From Holothuria scabra (taxonomy: Eukaryota; Echinodermata; Holothuroidea; Aspidochirotida; Holothuriidae), in the NCBI GenBank assembly GCA_037179385.1, contig CM074188.1, positions 25,065,318-25,129,317 on the forward strand: 64,000 nt of DNA, given 5' to 3'. The position numbers and the translations under genes were made by a program. Below are positions 1 to 11,584 of the stretch, in pieces. The stretch's first letter is position 1; each line of letters opens with the position of its first letter. Below the pieces are notes generated by a model that made no database searches, was not told the DNA's origin, and saw only the letters and a program-made list of their open reading frames with translations.

Positions 1-765
1 AGTAGAGTCTAAAAATTCAGAAATATAGACTGTTGGACAGCTATGACTGGACACAATGGGCGTCCAGGTGTGTTCAGATATATGCGTGTGTGGGTGTTTA
101 CCTTTTAGCATTATTTCACCAGAATGCCACATAATTTAAGTAGATCGTTTTATACCTTTAAAACTAAGGTTTTGTAATATGATACGGTACTTACAATTCC
201 GTTAAATATGGTGGCAATGCACCTCTCTCGATCTTTGAAATTCTGTTTCTGTCCAAATAACTGAAAATAAGAGTGAAATATATAAAATAGGTTTCCCCTT
301 ACCATGACTGGGTTTGTAGGTGAAGGTATCGTATCGGAACATTTTAATCACGTCTGGACAATAAACACTCTGTCTTCTGTAAAGTGAAAGGCTCGCACAT
401 AGACTCTTCTTTCTACCCATGCATGCGTTTGGAGAAATAAAAAAGTTGGAGAATAAAAATGGATAAGTCTAGTGTTAAGAACACAATACATGCCCTGAGC
501 AAAGTTTCAGTACTTTTCGTTTAATTGTTCTCTTCAGTGCAAACTGGGAAATAACAGGTCCTTAGTCACCTTCAGGTGTAAAAACAATGACTAATATTTG
601 ACGGATGGACTTAGCTTCCTCGTTTTGACTGATATTGTTTAGCTCATTACTTTGAAATAAGTAAGATACCATCGTGAATGTTAAGGTTAGTCAATTCAAA
701 ATTCGTTTGAATAATTTGTGTTCAAAGCCACAAATTTATAGATCAGATTGTACACAGTTGGGGTA
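1..765. other. AT-rich non-coding stretch
   Basis: No coding exon, RNA gene or bounded repeat was recognised. ORFs on both strands are short, lack family-like motifs and have no convincing splice context. Confidence 0.4.
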
Positions 766-905
766 AGAGTTAGATGGAGTTTAACTGATCATTTTCTAAC
801 CAATCGGTTGAAGTCGGACCGACAACGGTCCTTTTTCAGTTATGGCTTACTGATTTGTTTCCCTAACATCCATTGCTTATGCTGGGCGGACTACTTTCAG
901 CACAG
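766..905 (-). repeat. tRNA-SINE (SINE-A), truncated, tRNA head missing
   Basis: Read on the minus strand this matches the body of the SINE copies at 49507-49742 and 40577-40775. Shared words on the plus strand are TTAGATGGAGTTTA, CCAATCGGTTGAAGTCG and the 'tggcttactgatttgtttccctaac' block. The tRNA-like A/B-box head seen in the other copies is absent, so this copy is incomplete. Confidence 0.6.
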
Positions 906-1224
906 CGTCGAATGAGAAAGCATCTAAAACTTACTGGTAAAGTGTGATGGATATTTCATTTTTTATTACAGTGTTCTTTACCGTACTTGACATTACAGTC
1001 CTCCAAGTTAACACGTTTGTTTCCACCATGTACGTTTGGTGGTATTTCTATTCAAACTGGTGTTATGATATCAATCGTGTATAAGTAAATGAATTGAGAT
1101 GAAAGTATAAGTAACAGCGTGAACTTTCAATTTTGAAAAGTCAGAAGCTGAAGATTGAAAGGTTTCCACTCAGTTTGCTTAAATCCTCAGTAAAGTGTTT
1201 GGGAATTTTAATGTGTAAATTTAG

Positions 1225-1330
1225 TACATTCAACTGATTTAGCTCAGTTGTGTGCGTAGCTGCTTTAGAGCAAATGTTAGCAGATTGAACACTGCGGCCG
1301 GGAATCACGGTTGCAAAATCTCTTATCTAT
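1225..1330 (+). repeat. Possible degraded tRNA-derived head
   Basis: TAGCTCAGTTG near 1240 is a good RNA polymerase III A box, but the expected B box about 35 bases later is only partly kept (GATTGAACAC). No acceptor-stem pairing was found, so this is not called a tRNA gene. It may be the head of an old SINE. Confidence 0.3.
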
Positions 1331-1838
1331 TTGTAGAAAAATCTCGAAAGGTGCATACTCTTATCACTAGGTTACAGCAAGCAAGGAAATTTGGCTTTTA
1401 TTTACTTACAGGGACCTCAATGTAGAAGGAAACACACCCTTTTCAACCGTTGTAAGTAAATTGTGTGATAATCGGCTGTAAGAGAACGATTTTAATGTTA
1501 TATATTTTTTGACGAGCAGTTATTACCACTTGACAAACTATACTTCTGTTGAACACGTTTCATGCATAAGTTCTTTCATTAAAACTGGGCAGAATCTTTA
1601 AGGGTAGTCCAAACACTGTCCAAAGTAGTGTGACATCATTACTTGGCGCATGGTATACGTTGCGATATAGACGTTTCATGGGAACAGTTGTTCACCTGCT
1701 CCCCGGCCCTTCTCGGCCATGGTTTTGTTAAGAGGTATTGTTGACAAAACGTTAAAATATGGAAAAAGAGCAACTCAAGAGAAAACTACTAATAAGTTTT
1801 GGTAATTTTTTTTCCTTCTGCTTTTTTTTACAGGATGC

Positions 1839-3650
1839 CAGTGTTGTAACAAGTCAAACCTCGAGTCACTTCCTCTCAAAATGATAGTGACTCAGTGGCG
1901 TAGCTACTGGGGGGCAGGGGGGGCAAGTTGCCCCCCTGGAAAATTTTTTGGGGAAATTTGATGAAAATGGGGAAATTTGAATAATCTTCTTATTATTACA
2001 AAAATTTCTCAAAATTTTTGTTAGAATAAGAAATTGTGAGACATTTCTCATACATAATTCGTATTTTCATGCAACAAATTAACTCAGATTTCGTCAGTGT
2101 CGCATGAACCGGCCCAATTTGCGTTCCACAGAAAAGTCCTCTCCGCGTAGCAGATTTGATGTTCTCTTGTGCTTGTATACGCACGGGGTTATGATCAGTG
2201 CATTTCAGTGCACAGGGAGCTGTTACTCAGGTGATACTTTGGGAATTCAGTAAAAGGATGTGAAAACTGACAAGCCACTACCGTAGACCCCGAGGTTGTT
2301 ATGTTCTTCTACAAGCTGGCAGTAGCTGTACGATTTTACTCTGTGTACATAACGATGGATGGGGCTGAAACATTCCACGGCCAACGATAAACTAGAAATT
2401 AGAATTAGCAGGATCCGTTGGCACACTTAGATTTTGTTACTTAGCCTAATCCTTGGAGGCCTACAAGCTAGTTCGGGAAAATAGCTTTCTGCTCACTTTG
2501 AGTGTAACAATAAATGGACAATGAGTACCTTGTAGCCTACTACACTTAACAGACTGCTTTTCTAACAGGATATCCTATGTGATCGAGCCACTATTAGGCC
2601 TCCTTAGTGGCGTGCGAAGGGGAGACCATTGGGCCATTCCCCCCCCCCCCTCACAGATGTCATTTTTTCTTTGTTCTTAAAAATACGTAGTCTAACTTTA
2701 TTAACACAGATTTTACTTCAAAAGATAGCATATGTGGCACCAGATTGCTTATAAGGACACCCAATTTTCAGAAATTTCCAAAAGGGGAGGATTGTCCCTG
2801 CAAGAAAACCACTGGCTAAATTCTTCGTATTAGCCTGGAAAATGCTATTTCCGGCCATCTAAGGGGTCTGATTTTTCCAAATTTTCTCTACGCTCCGCGC
2901 CAACCAATGGTGGCGCTCCGCTTAGATAGTCTTCATGACGAAAAAACATTTTGTGGCCAAGAAAAACCACAAATACCGATCAATGCTCTCTTATTTTGAC
3001 TAATAAAAGTGTGCAAATTTAATGACAAGTTTTTCTTCGCAAGGTAGCATAAATGGCATAAGGAAATGCATGTCAAGACACAAAAAGTTTCAGTTTTATC
3101 CTCATGAACCACCACGATTCAACTTTTAACACTGTTCCTGTCAAAGTCGAAAATCTCGCACCATTTTGCATCTAGGTTCCTTGAAAACGTCAAAAAATTT
3201 CCGGAAACCCCTCCCCTTAGACCATACTGCATGCCCCTCCCCATTCAGAGAAATCATGCGTACGCCACTGCGTTAGTACATACAAATAAACCAGATATTG
3301 TTTACCAAAATAATATACTTTGTTATTTCCGATTGCTCTATGTTTCACTTTAAGATTAAAATGCAGGTAATATTACAAAATGACATGGTAATGTTGTTAT
3401 ACTTGTAAGTTTGCATGCTTTATGTGAAATACATACACATTGACCGGGAAAAGTTTGGGGGAAATTTCATACCTTTGCCCCCCCTGAAAAAAATCCTAGC
3501 TACGCCACTGTAGTGACTCGATGGAAATCAGGAGTAATTTCCCCATTGAAAGTAGTATAGTGAGTCGAGTCCATGACTCGATTCGAGTCATTTAAAAGTT
3601 TCAAAACTGGTGACTCGAGCCACTAATCTAGTTACTCGATAACAACACTG
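1839..3650. mobile_element. hAT-type MITE, family A, split by a second hAT
   Basis: The element begins CAGTGTTGTAACAAGTC and ends in the inverted form ...GAGTAACAACACTG-like (CGATAACAACACTG). It is flanked by 8-bp duplications CAGGATGC (1831-1838) and CAGGATAC (3651-3658), the hallmark of hAT insertion. Repeated ACTCGAGTC-like words lie just inside both ends. Without the nested element at 1893-3510 it is only about 194 bp, so it is a deletion derivative with no transposase. A 1.45-kb relative lies at 8774-10224. Confidence 0.85.
1893..3510. mobile_element. hAT-type element, family B, nested in family A
   Basis: Terminal inverted repeats CAGTGGCGTAGCTAC / GTAGCTACGCCACTG-like (ends CTAGCTACGCCACTG) are flanked by an exact 8-bp duplication TAGTGACT (1885-1892 and 3511-3518). 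The 1618-bp interior has no transposase ORF. G/C homopolymer runs sit just inside the ends. Near 2886-2930 it carries the conserved core TCTAAGCGGAGCGCCACCA (inverted), shared with the elements at 4866 and 45203. It inserted after the surrounding family-A copy. Confidence 0.88.
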
Positions 3651-4147
3651 CAGGATACACCTATCTTCTTTCAGCACGGCAGATTTAGGACTAGTATTTA
3701 TCACATGCGGTACTTATTTATTTGTTTTTCCACAATATTTGTTGTGATTGGTACAATGTACAAAAATAAAAAGAGAATAACTATTACATGATATCAAAAT
3801 GTTTGGAAGGGAAGCAATCTCAAAAACCGATAGAATTTGTCGAGTAAAATGCTCCGAAGAAAGAGAGGAGAAAAGAACTAGGATAGTAAAAACTAAAAAG
3901 TACGTTAGGACTTATTCATGGGGAAAGTTTTGCAATGAAGATTTTTGTACGCTTCACTTTCTCGAAAGATACCAGAATTACGCCTAAGAGTTTAACTTTT
4001 CTCTTTGAAAGATTTTGATGACTTGTTTTTAAGGTCTTTCAAACCCCCGATTGAACCACAACATTGCTGCTTGGAACGTTGTGAGATAATTTGTATATGA
4101 ATCTGGAAAGTCACTAATAGACCACACTGTGAATAGTGTTGTTATAG
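3651..4147. other. Non-coding stretch before exon-like ORF
   Basis: AT-rich sequence with one 62-codon plus-strand ORF (3799-3987) that is lysine/arginine-rich and shows no recognisable domain. No repeat boundary was found apart from the target duplication at 3651-3658. Confidence 0.35.
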
Positions 4148-4363
4148 GTGTTCCAAGACTCATCCAAAACCAATCGGGGATACACTTTGCAATGTGATCT
4201 AATGGGATCATCTAGATGTGAGAATCAATATATAAATGTTGGACATTTTCAATACTGCCTTATGGATTCCATATGGTCCCATTATAATGTGACCCAAGGA
4301 AGTATGGCTTATCTGATTGCCATGGGACCTTTCTTTGAAGAAGTTGTAATGGAACTTTGTAAG
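4148..4363 (+). CDS. Isolated exon-like ORF, function unknown
   Basis: A 216-base open stretch (72 codons) lies between a possible acceptor (TGTTATAG, ending at 4147) and a near-consensus donor (AAG|GTAAGA at 4363/4364). Read in that frame it would be a symmetrical phase 0-0 exon. The peptide has four cysteines (…LQCDL, SRCEN, QYCLM, ELCK), one N-glycosylation sequon (NVT) and a hydrophobic patch AYLIAMGPFF near its end. The tract before the acceptor is only weakly pyrimidine-rich. No family is recognised and no companion exon was found, so a chance ORF remains possible. Confidence 0.3.
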
Positions 4364-4865
4364 GTAAGATTTAAATAGAACTATCGGATAACTGGGACCC
4401 CATTGCTATGCAACTTTATTTAGAAGCTCAAAGTCAATATCGATTGCCAATTCAATGACCTTTGAATCTCATTTCAATGGAGCTTTACATTTGCACAAGT
4501 AACCTTTACATTAGCACAGGTAATGTGCAATAGGCGGGGCAACGCGAGATCACAGCCCGAGTTCATCTACCTGACCCCTGACACTGAAAGTGAATTGTCC
4601 TGATTTAATGCACGGGTCCAGAGTCGTTCCACCTTGCTCGTTTATACACAACTTTATTTTTAAAAAACGAAATTTTGTGTCCAAATAAAAACATTAAAAC
4701 ACCACAAACTCTAGTCAAAGGTATAATGACCCGATAACAGTGCGTTTTTCCCGTTATAGGGAGTTTATCGCTTAATACCCCATTGTCACCAAACCGTAAT
4801 GGACCAATAGAAATTAATCATATAATAATATATGAATAATGATAACAAATATAACAGGAACAGCC
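4364..4865. other. Non-coding stretch
   Basis: No gene or bounded repeat was recognised between the exon-like ORF and the next hAT-like sequence. Confidence 0.35.
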
Positions 4866-6078
4866 AAGGGCGGATATAAGGAAATTTGTTTGGGGGACAA
4901 ACTCAACTTGAGGGGGATATGATATGTGGTGACGGACTGCCCGAAAGACTATCTAAGCGGAGCGCCACCATCGCGGATCGTACAGAAAAAATTGGAAAAT
5001 CGCGACCTCGCAGATAGCCGGAAATCGCATTTGCCAGGCTTGTAAGTCGTTATTTTAAGCTTTCCTTTGCAATCAAATCTTCATTTTAATAAAAAGAAAA
5101 TCAAATTGCAAAATTATCAGAAAATTACCAGATAAAATGTACTGGCTTCTTTACAGGACGATGTGACATTGTATCATTTTCTTTGTCGCAAAGGAAAATC
5201 TCCATTAAAAAGAATAAACCAGAACCAATTTTTTGTTTAATTTGTTAGAGACGAACACATTCTAAGCACTCTGGTGAAGTTTTCATTCATTTTTCATGTT
5301 CGGTTCTCGAGATATTAGCAACTGAAGTTGACACATTTCCTACAAAAGGTAAACTTGAACTGAACTTGGTTACAACATATCACAGTTAAATTGTGTAAAT
5401 ATGGTGTTAAACGTTAGAGAAAAACAACAACATATTTCCATCAATGTGAATACATGACATCACGTCTACTTGTCGCAAGTTCACTCTTTGTACAAAATAT
5501 GTCAACTTCAATTCTAATATCTAGAGAACCAAACGTGGGAAATGAGTAAAAATTTCCCCAGTAAGCTATGCCTAGAATATGTTCCTGTTCAAAATATCAA
5601 ACATAAATTTTTTCTGGGCTTTTATGTTTCAAGGAGCTGCACACCGTTGGAAATAAATTGAAATCATAACTTTTCGAATCATATTAATTCATATGACCAG
5701 TGGTCGAATGAGCATGTAAACATGAACCGGCCACACAGAAGTATTGGTAGCCCTACCAGCACCAATAACAGTACTGATTCAGTACTGCTATTGGTGCTGG
5801 TAAAGCTATCAACGCTTCGGGGCGGCCGGTACTGAGATAAAATTTTGGTACAATTACGAACCTTATCCTTGACAATTACGCATTAGTTTATACTTTATAA
5901 ATAATACATGACATTTGTATGAGAGAGAAGGCTGGGATACTTTGCCCAAATTAAGAAAAAGCTACTTTTTATTCATGTCATATCGAATAACGTTACTTTT
6001 GGAAAATTGAAGACCATGCTTTGGAAATGTTTGGGGGGCAATCCCCCCCCCCCCCGTGCCCCTATGGCGAGCCGCTAA
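4866..6078. mobile_element. Diverged hAT family-B-like element
   Basis: The stretch runs from an AAGGGCGGATA-like left edge to a poly-C tract and GCGAGCCGCT-like right edge near 6070. It contains CTATCTAAGCGGAGCGCC at about 4950, the core shared with 1893-3510 and 45203-46638. The ends are too degraded to fix a target duplication. No transposase ORF is present. Confidence 0.45.
5726..5830. repeat. Near-perfect 105-base hairpin
   Basis: ACCGGCC at 5726 pairs with GGCCGGT at 5824-5830, and the inner arms TACCAGCACCAATAAC and CTATTGGTGCTGGTA pair with very few mismatches around a centre near 5778 (AGTACTGA/TTCAGTACT). The arms are about 52 bases each with almost no loop. It could be a miniature foldback element or the DNA for a structured RNA precursor. 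Confidence 0.65.
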
Positions 6079-6136
6079 TGGGAACAGCTAGTGTTGGACT
6101 CAGAGTGAACGGTATAGGACTACTTTTTTAATAGTA

Positions 6137-6240
6137 GTAAAGCCCCGTCCACACTATGCGACTCGATGCGACGCAACTCATTGCCAGGAGATTGTTCAGA
6201 TGCGTAGGTTAAAATTTCGCATTGTGTTACGACGATACTT
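6137..6240 (+). mobile_element. Left-end fragment of foldback family E
   Basis: TAAAGCCCCGTCCACACTAT followed by GCGACTCGATGCGACGCAAC matches the left ends of the copies at 40001 and 41424. No matching right end was found nearby. Confidence 0.6.
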
Positions 6241-8773
6241 ACATCGAGTATTTGTCTTTATATCCCGTTTGCCTGAAGAAAACAAAAGAACGGTTTTGGC
6301 ACCATGCAGACCATGATGAATCCACTACATTCGTAAGCAGAGATCAATTTTTAATCCAAATCTCTAGGATTGCCACCCATCCCGTCAGCCTTGCCTTGTA
6401 TAGTGAGCTCATCATCGGAACATGGACACTTTTTTCCTTCACAAAGCCCACAAAACCTCTCTGTCAATTGACAATATAATGTTCATGCAAGGGCAGATCC
6501 AGGGTGTCTTCTTCCTCTCTTGAAATTTTCTTGCATTTTGAAAGGTCCTGAAATGTAAGTGTGGTGCACTCTAGCATACGAAAATACAGAATTTTCTGCA
6601 GTGAAAATTGAAACAGCCTGGAACAGAAATGGAACCGCCTAAGGGGCTCGGGGATTAAAAAAGGTTGAGATTCTAGGCCTTGTACAGTCTACCATAGCTA
6701 AATTATGATATTGTTTACACTGTCTAGACTGAACAACGAACTAAGAACAAGCGTGTTTTGGGTTTGATGCAGGAGAATGTTTTGGATATGTTTTGGGAAG
6801 GTTCGTTAAGTGTATACAGGCCTTTATGAAATAGTCCGGTGATAAAATAACGGCTAACAGCCTTGTCTCGCCCCGCGTGCCAATTAGCAGGAATGTATAG
6901 CTACTTCATAAAGTACATTCCTCGTGGCTAATACTGACTCTTGACCTTTCAAGGCTTACTTATGTGGAACGTTTTCAAATATATGAAATAATTTTTATCA
7001 ATATACGAAATAATTATTTCGAACGCATGAAATGTTATTTCCAATACACTTAATAATATTGAACATATGAGAAAATATTTCCAATATACGTAATTGTTTA
7101 TTTTTCTTGCAAGTTCCTTCTTATTGCTTAACCGGAGTGTTTTAGGGTACACATAACTTACCTGTCGCCAAGATATTCTGTCGTGAAGGCGTTTTGTGAT
7201 ATATGTGAAATCAGGTTATGATACAATTCCCTGGTAAAAGAAATGAAGGGTTGTATATTTTTACTTTGTTTTCAGTAAGTTTACACATAGGCTTAATGTG
7301 GAATCTGTTGTAGTGAAAGTACAATCACAATGATTGAGTTAGTGCTGGTGAGTAAGACTTGCTTTAACACGCGCGGTTCTTAAGACAGGAATAGCGTATC
7401 CATGATGACTGTACAGAGTGTAGCAGTTTTGGTCTAAGCAAGTGGGTCAGTGGGTAGTGTAGAAATAGCTACTACAGAAGCTTTCGCTTTACTAAAAAGT
7501 TTCAATGACAAGTTATAAAATACTGATTTTACTTTCAAAACTTTGGGAATGGTTCAACCTGTTAAGAGGATCACTTTTAATCACTTCGCCGAGAAAACCC
7601 ATGTCAGGCCACTGAATTTGGTAGCTGAAAGGGGGAACCTGCTGGTGAGGGTTCAGGTTCTGACTGGGAAGCAAATGCCCCTTGCCGTCACTGTTAGTGA
7701 CACCATGATAAAAGTTGGCGGGAGCCACCCATATGCCTCAATCCCACTTCATATGCATAACCCTTGCAACTCCCTGCTTATAGAGTGTTAACATGCGCTC
7801 GAGGCACGCGATCATTTCTGATGGGAATTTGTCTCCAGGTGTGAAAAGGCGCCCAAGTGCACGAAACATTACTCCTAGGCCTATAATAACGACGATGCTT
7901 CAATGGCTCTGCAAGCGAATATGAAGGATTTCGAGCCTGTTTTTAAATAGGAAAGAAAGGGGACCAATGACTGTCATGTGGTACGGGAATTGAAGAAATG
8001 GGAACACAACCACGGAGCTCTCAGCAGGAGTTCGAATGGCAGAGGACACCACGATCTTCACAGTCAACAGTTCAGCTGGTCATTATAGACCTTTCGTGTC
8101 GAACGGAATTTTTCGTGAAGAGGAAGGGTAGGTCTCTTAATAAACTTGTAGTACTCAATTTAATGTCAAATCATTTACCCATTTAGTTATGTATCTTATG
8201 TAATCTAACAGATTGCCAGTCAAATGAAACCCGTTCGATGTCAAAATCAAACTGTACAAGCCTTCACTTCAGTTTAACTTTGGTTGCCGAAAAGTTCGTT
8301 GAAGTTTTAGGGCCGCTAAATGGTCATTGGTGCATCGGTTAAAAATTCCAAGGGTATATAAAAATTGGACCAGCCGCGAAGCTCAAATATATTTGCAAGG
8401 TTATAATTCACCATGGTTGTACCTATACATGGTTAAATCGGTATAAGACGATATTTCCAAATGGGTAAAACCTCAAATCCCTCCAGAATAGCTTCATTGC
8501 CCCGTTATGGATAAGGGATTTTTCAGTTTAACTGAAGAGGTATGTGAGACATCTCCCAATACAAAATTTAGACATATGAAAGATTGTTCTGTTAAGTTAC
8601 ATTGGTACGCCCAGAGATGATTCAATTTTCATCAGATAGAGGTCTGGGTAGGCCATTCACACCCTGCTACACCATTTCTCTTGGTGGACCTAATGGTGCG
8701 GACGGTGGCCCCTCCGCTCCCTATGCATGGATCCGCCCTTGAATAAGAAGACTGGTTAACTTGACCCTAGGCC
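6241..8773. other. Non-coding stretch without recognised genes
   Basis: Several ORFs of 60-85 codons occur here (for example 7543-7791 plus and 7513-7728 minus, which overlap). None shows a domain, a splice frame or a homolog elsewhere in the window. The stretch around 6950-7110 is very AT-rich. No repeat boundaries could be fixed. Confidence 0.35.
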
Positions 8774-10224
8774 CACTGTTGTAATGACACGAGTCAAAGA
8801 TGTGACTCGAGTCACGATTTCAGTGTCTCGAGTCTGACTCGCGTCCCAACTGACGGGGCTCGATTCGAGTCACCACTTGCCAAAGACTCGACCTGATTCG
8901 AGTCACCAGAAAATAAAATTTGAAAGACTCGACATGACTCGAGTCACAGAAGTGAATGGCTCGACTTGACTCGAGTCTTTGTCCACAATCACTCGAGTCA
9001 CACCGGAAAGTAATAGAACAGAAACTAAAATTTGTTTTCATCATCGGGTGCAAATCAATGGCCGTTCATTACTGCTTTATCCATATGCGCTCCTATCTGT
9101 ATATAGAGGGATCCTAACATACAACTCTGCTTAACATGTGTAGCGCCGTCAATTTCACGGGATAACTCGTACAACAAACTTCTCGAAGCTGAGTTACCTG
9201 AGTGTAGTGGTAGGGTTGTCAGTTTCCCTAGACCTCAGTGTCTAGCCAAGCTCCAGTTTGTTTACGGGAACACCTGTGGCTGCTGATGAACCACAGTTAA
9301 GGCCAATTATAATGATAACTTGTTTACGTAACATTGGGCCTTAGTGTCGTGTAACTGGTAGCAATGGTGTTTATATGTTCGCAGTAAGATTAATTAGTAG
9401 GGTGCATCGTAGGTCTATATGATCACAGAGCTCCATAATAAGATGAGGTGCGAAAGCATACTGCCTAGTTTGTGTTGTACCATGGAGTCCCGTGTAAGCT
9501 CCATGGTTGTACGTGTACGGCTCGAGACTCAATGAAGGCTTTATATTGTAGTGTAGGAGTTCAGGTATTTGATTAGCTGTATCTGAGTGTTCTTGTATGA
9601 CAACATGTTATTAAATGAGTTATATGTCACTGCTCAATGTGTAAAGATTAATATCGTACTAACTTATAGATAATGTGTGTATTCCAATCTTCACTTGTGA
9701 AGTCAAATTTCAACTGAAAGTACACGTGTGGACATCAGTCACCTTCTTACCCCCCCCCCCTCCATAGGCGAGGCAGGGTTGCAGGGGGAACCCCCCTTCA
9801 CTCGCCCTCCCAATTCCGGGTGAAAGGAGTTGGTCTATTCGGTCAAAACATGGTAACAGTGGCATTATTCGGGCAAAACATACTCTTGCCTCCTCATAGA
9901 AAGTTACCCCCGTATGCCTATGCCCCCTCCTCCAACAGAAGTGTACAGTCACTTAGCAAAGGACTGCATTTGCAAAAGATCAACCTATCACACCATGTTC
10001 TCGAGGCCAACTCAACATGTAAGAGATCAGGTGACTTGGAGTGTCTCAAAGTAAAAGAACACATTCCTACTGAAGTGACTCGATGCACAAGACCACTCGA
10101 AGCTTTCGAAAGACTCGAAGTGACTCGACTCGAGCTGAGGGAAGACTCAACATGACTCGACTAAAATTGCTAAAGACTCGACGTGACTCGTGACTCGACA
10201 TCAAGTGACTCGATGACAACTCTG
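8774..10224. mobile_element. hAT family A, longer copy (1451 bp)
   Basis: It starts CACTGTTGTAATGACACGAG and ends with GATGACAACTCTG, the inverted form. The flanks are CCTAGGCC (8766-8773) and CCTAGGCA (10225-10232), an 8-bp duplication with one change. Both ends hold arrays of TGACTCGAGTC-like words, about 8790-9000 on the left and 10070-10215 on the right. Such subterminal repeats are where hAT transposases typically bind. No transposase ORF survives, so the element is non-autonomous. Confidence 0.82.
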
Positions 10225-10535
10225 CCTAGGCATAACTTAGGCGTTGTAAAATATTTAATGCATGTTAATATACCTGACAAAAAAGGGAACAAACTTATAA
10301 CGCCAGTAATGCTTGGTTGCTGGATGCTTTTGTGTTCAACCTAATTAATCAAGAAAATATTTCAGGTATTCTAATTTATTTTCTGAGTACTCTAACATAG
10401 TTCAGTAAAACAATAGAAATAGACACAGGTTGAGAATTTGAAGCTGAAGTTTATTCCCAGTGAATTCCTTTGACAAAAAAGGATCTGCTGTAGGCACAAC
10501 GTAGCCATTCTTGGCGGCCATTTTGAATTTTCCCC
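10225..10535. other. Non-coding gap
   Basis: Nothing recognisable lies between the hAT element and the next inverted-repeat element. Confidence 0.35.
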
Positions 10536-11030
10536 TATCCCCTACAGGTAGCGGACCACTAACTCCAATGCTCATGTCTGGGAAAATGTTTACTGACGGA
10601 CAAAGCGCCATAAAAAATTTATGGGATGTTGTTCTGACTGTGTTACTTACAAAATATGATCATTTTTGCATTTGGATTTTGTAGACAATGAGTTGAAATA
10701 CATACTGTGCAAAATTCAAGGCAATCTGACCAATTTTAGTGCCATTTTTTTTATTGTATTACTCCGCTCTGTGAAATGCCGTTTTTGAGTAGCTATTATG
10801 GCGGGAAACACATCCCTATCATTCAAGGCTCTCTAGCTCAAAATTTCAATGGTCATGGTATGGAAATTTGAAAGTGCCATGAAAGCCGAGATTGTGGGCT
10901 TCGATCAGAGGGGGTAGCATGTCCTGGTTGAAAACTTCTACTGGGAGCTAGGGGGCACGGAAGTAGCCTAATTTAGTGTGTAAGTCAATGGGACTTAAAA
11001 TTAGTGGCCCGCTACCTACAATCCCCTATT
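10536..11030. mobile_element. MITE-like element with GGTAGCGGnCCACTAA ends
   Basis: CCCCTACAGGTAGCGGACCACTAA near 10536 is inverted at TTAGTGGCCCGCTACCTACA near 11000-11025. The interior at about 10780-11000 is repeated in reverse orientation at about 22440-22690 (shared words include the 'agctcaaaattt' and 'gaagcccacaatc' types), so this is a dispersed family. The target duplication was not resolved. Confidence 0.6.
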
Positions 11031-11584
11031 CACTTAGATTCTATTGGCGAATTAGATCGGTATAAAATAGCAATTGAGATAAGAAAATTGCTTGAAAATT
11101 ATCAACGGTAGTGAACGTGAATTATCATTTACAATTTATTAATCGTGAAAAACCTTGCGTGATAAGGGTGTCCATAATTCCTCGATATTAAAAATTAAAA
11201 ACATTTTAGATCTGGTATGTCCTATTTGGAATGATCCTTACAATATAAATAATCCATGAGTGAAAAAAATGTTGAATTTGAGATTAACAGATATGGATGG
11301 GCAAAAATGGTTGTCTGAGTTTATGAATATTCTCAGTGTAAAAATTTTCCAAATTTTAAATTCAGGCTGGTCTTGGAAAATGATCCTTTGTCTCTGAGTA
11401 GTGTTGATCTTTTCAGTCTTTGCAGTTGCCGTTGTACGAACAATAACATTCCTGCCGTTGTAACCGAACTCTGAAAAATTTACTTGCATGAGCAAATAAC
11501 AGAGAAAGAGTTGATTACTTCGCGTGTTGATTGACTTTAACCTATGGAGTGAAGCTTAATTTAGTTGCAACTGAACCATGGTTA

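Noticed and set aside
1225..1330. Functional tRNA gene
   Set aside because: A good A box but a poor B box and no cloverleaf; at most a SINE relic.
2606..3273. Inner pair AGTGGCGTGCG / CGTACGCCACTG as a third nested hAT
   Set aside because: The 8-bp flanks do not match and the pair may simply be an internal repeat of the surrounding element.
7513..7791. Two opposite ORFs of 71 and 82 codons
   Set aside because: Mutually overlapping, no recognisable domain, no splice sites in frame.
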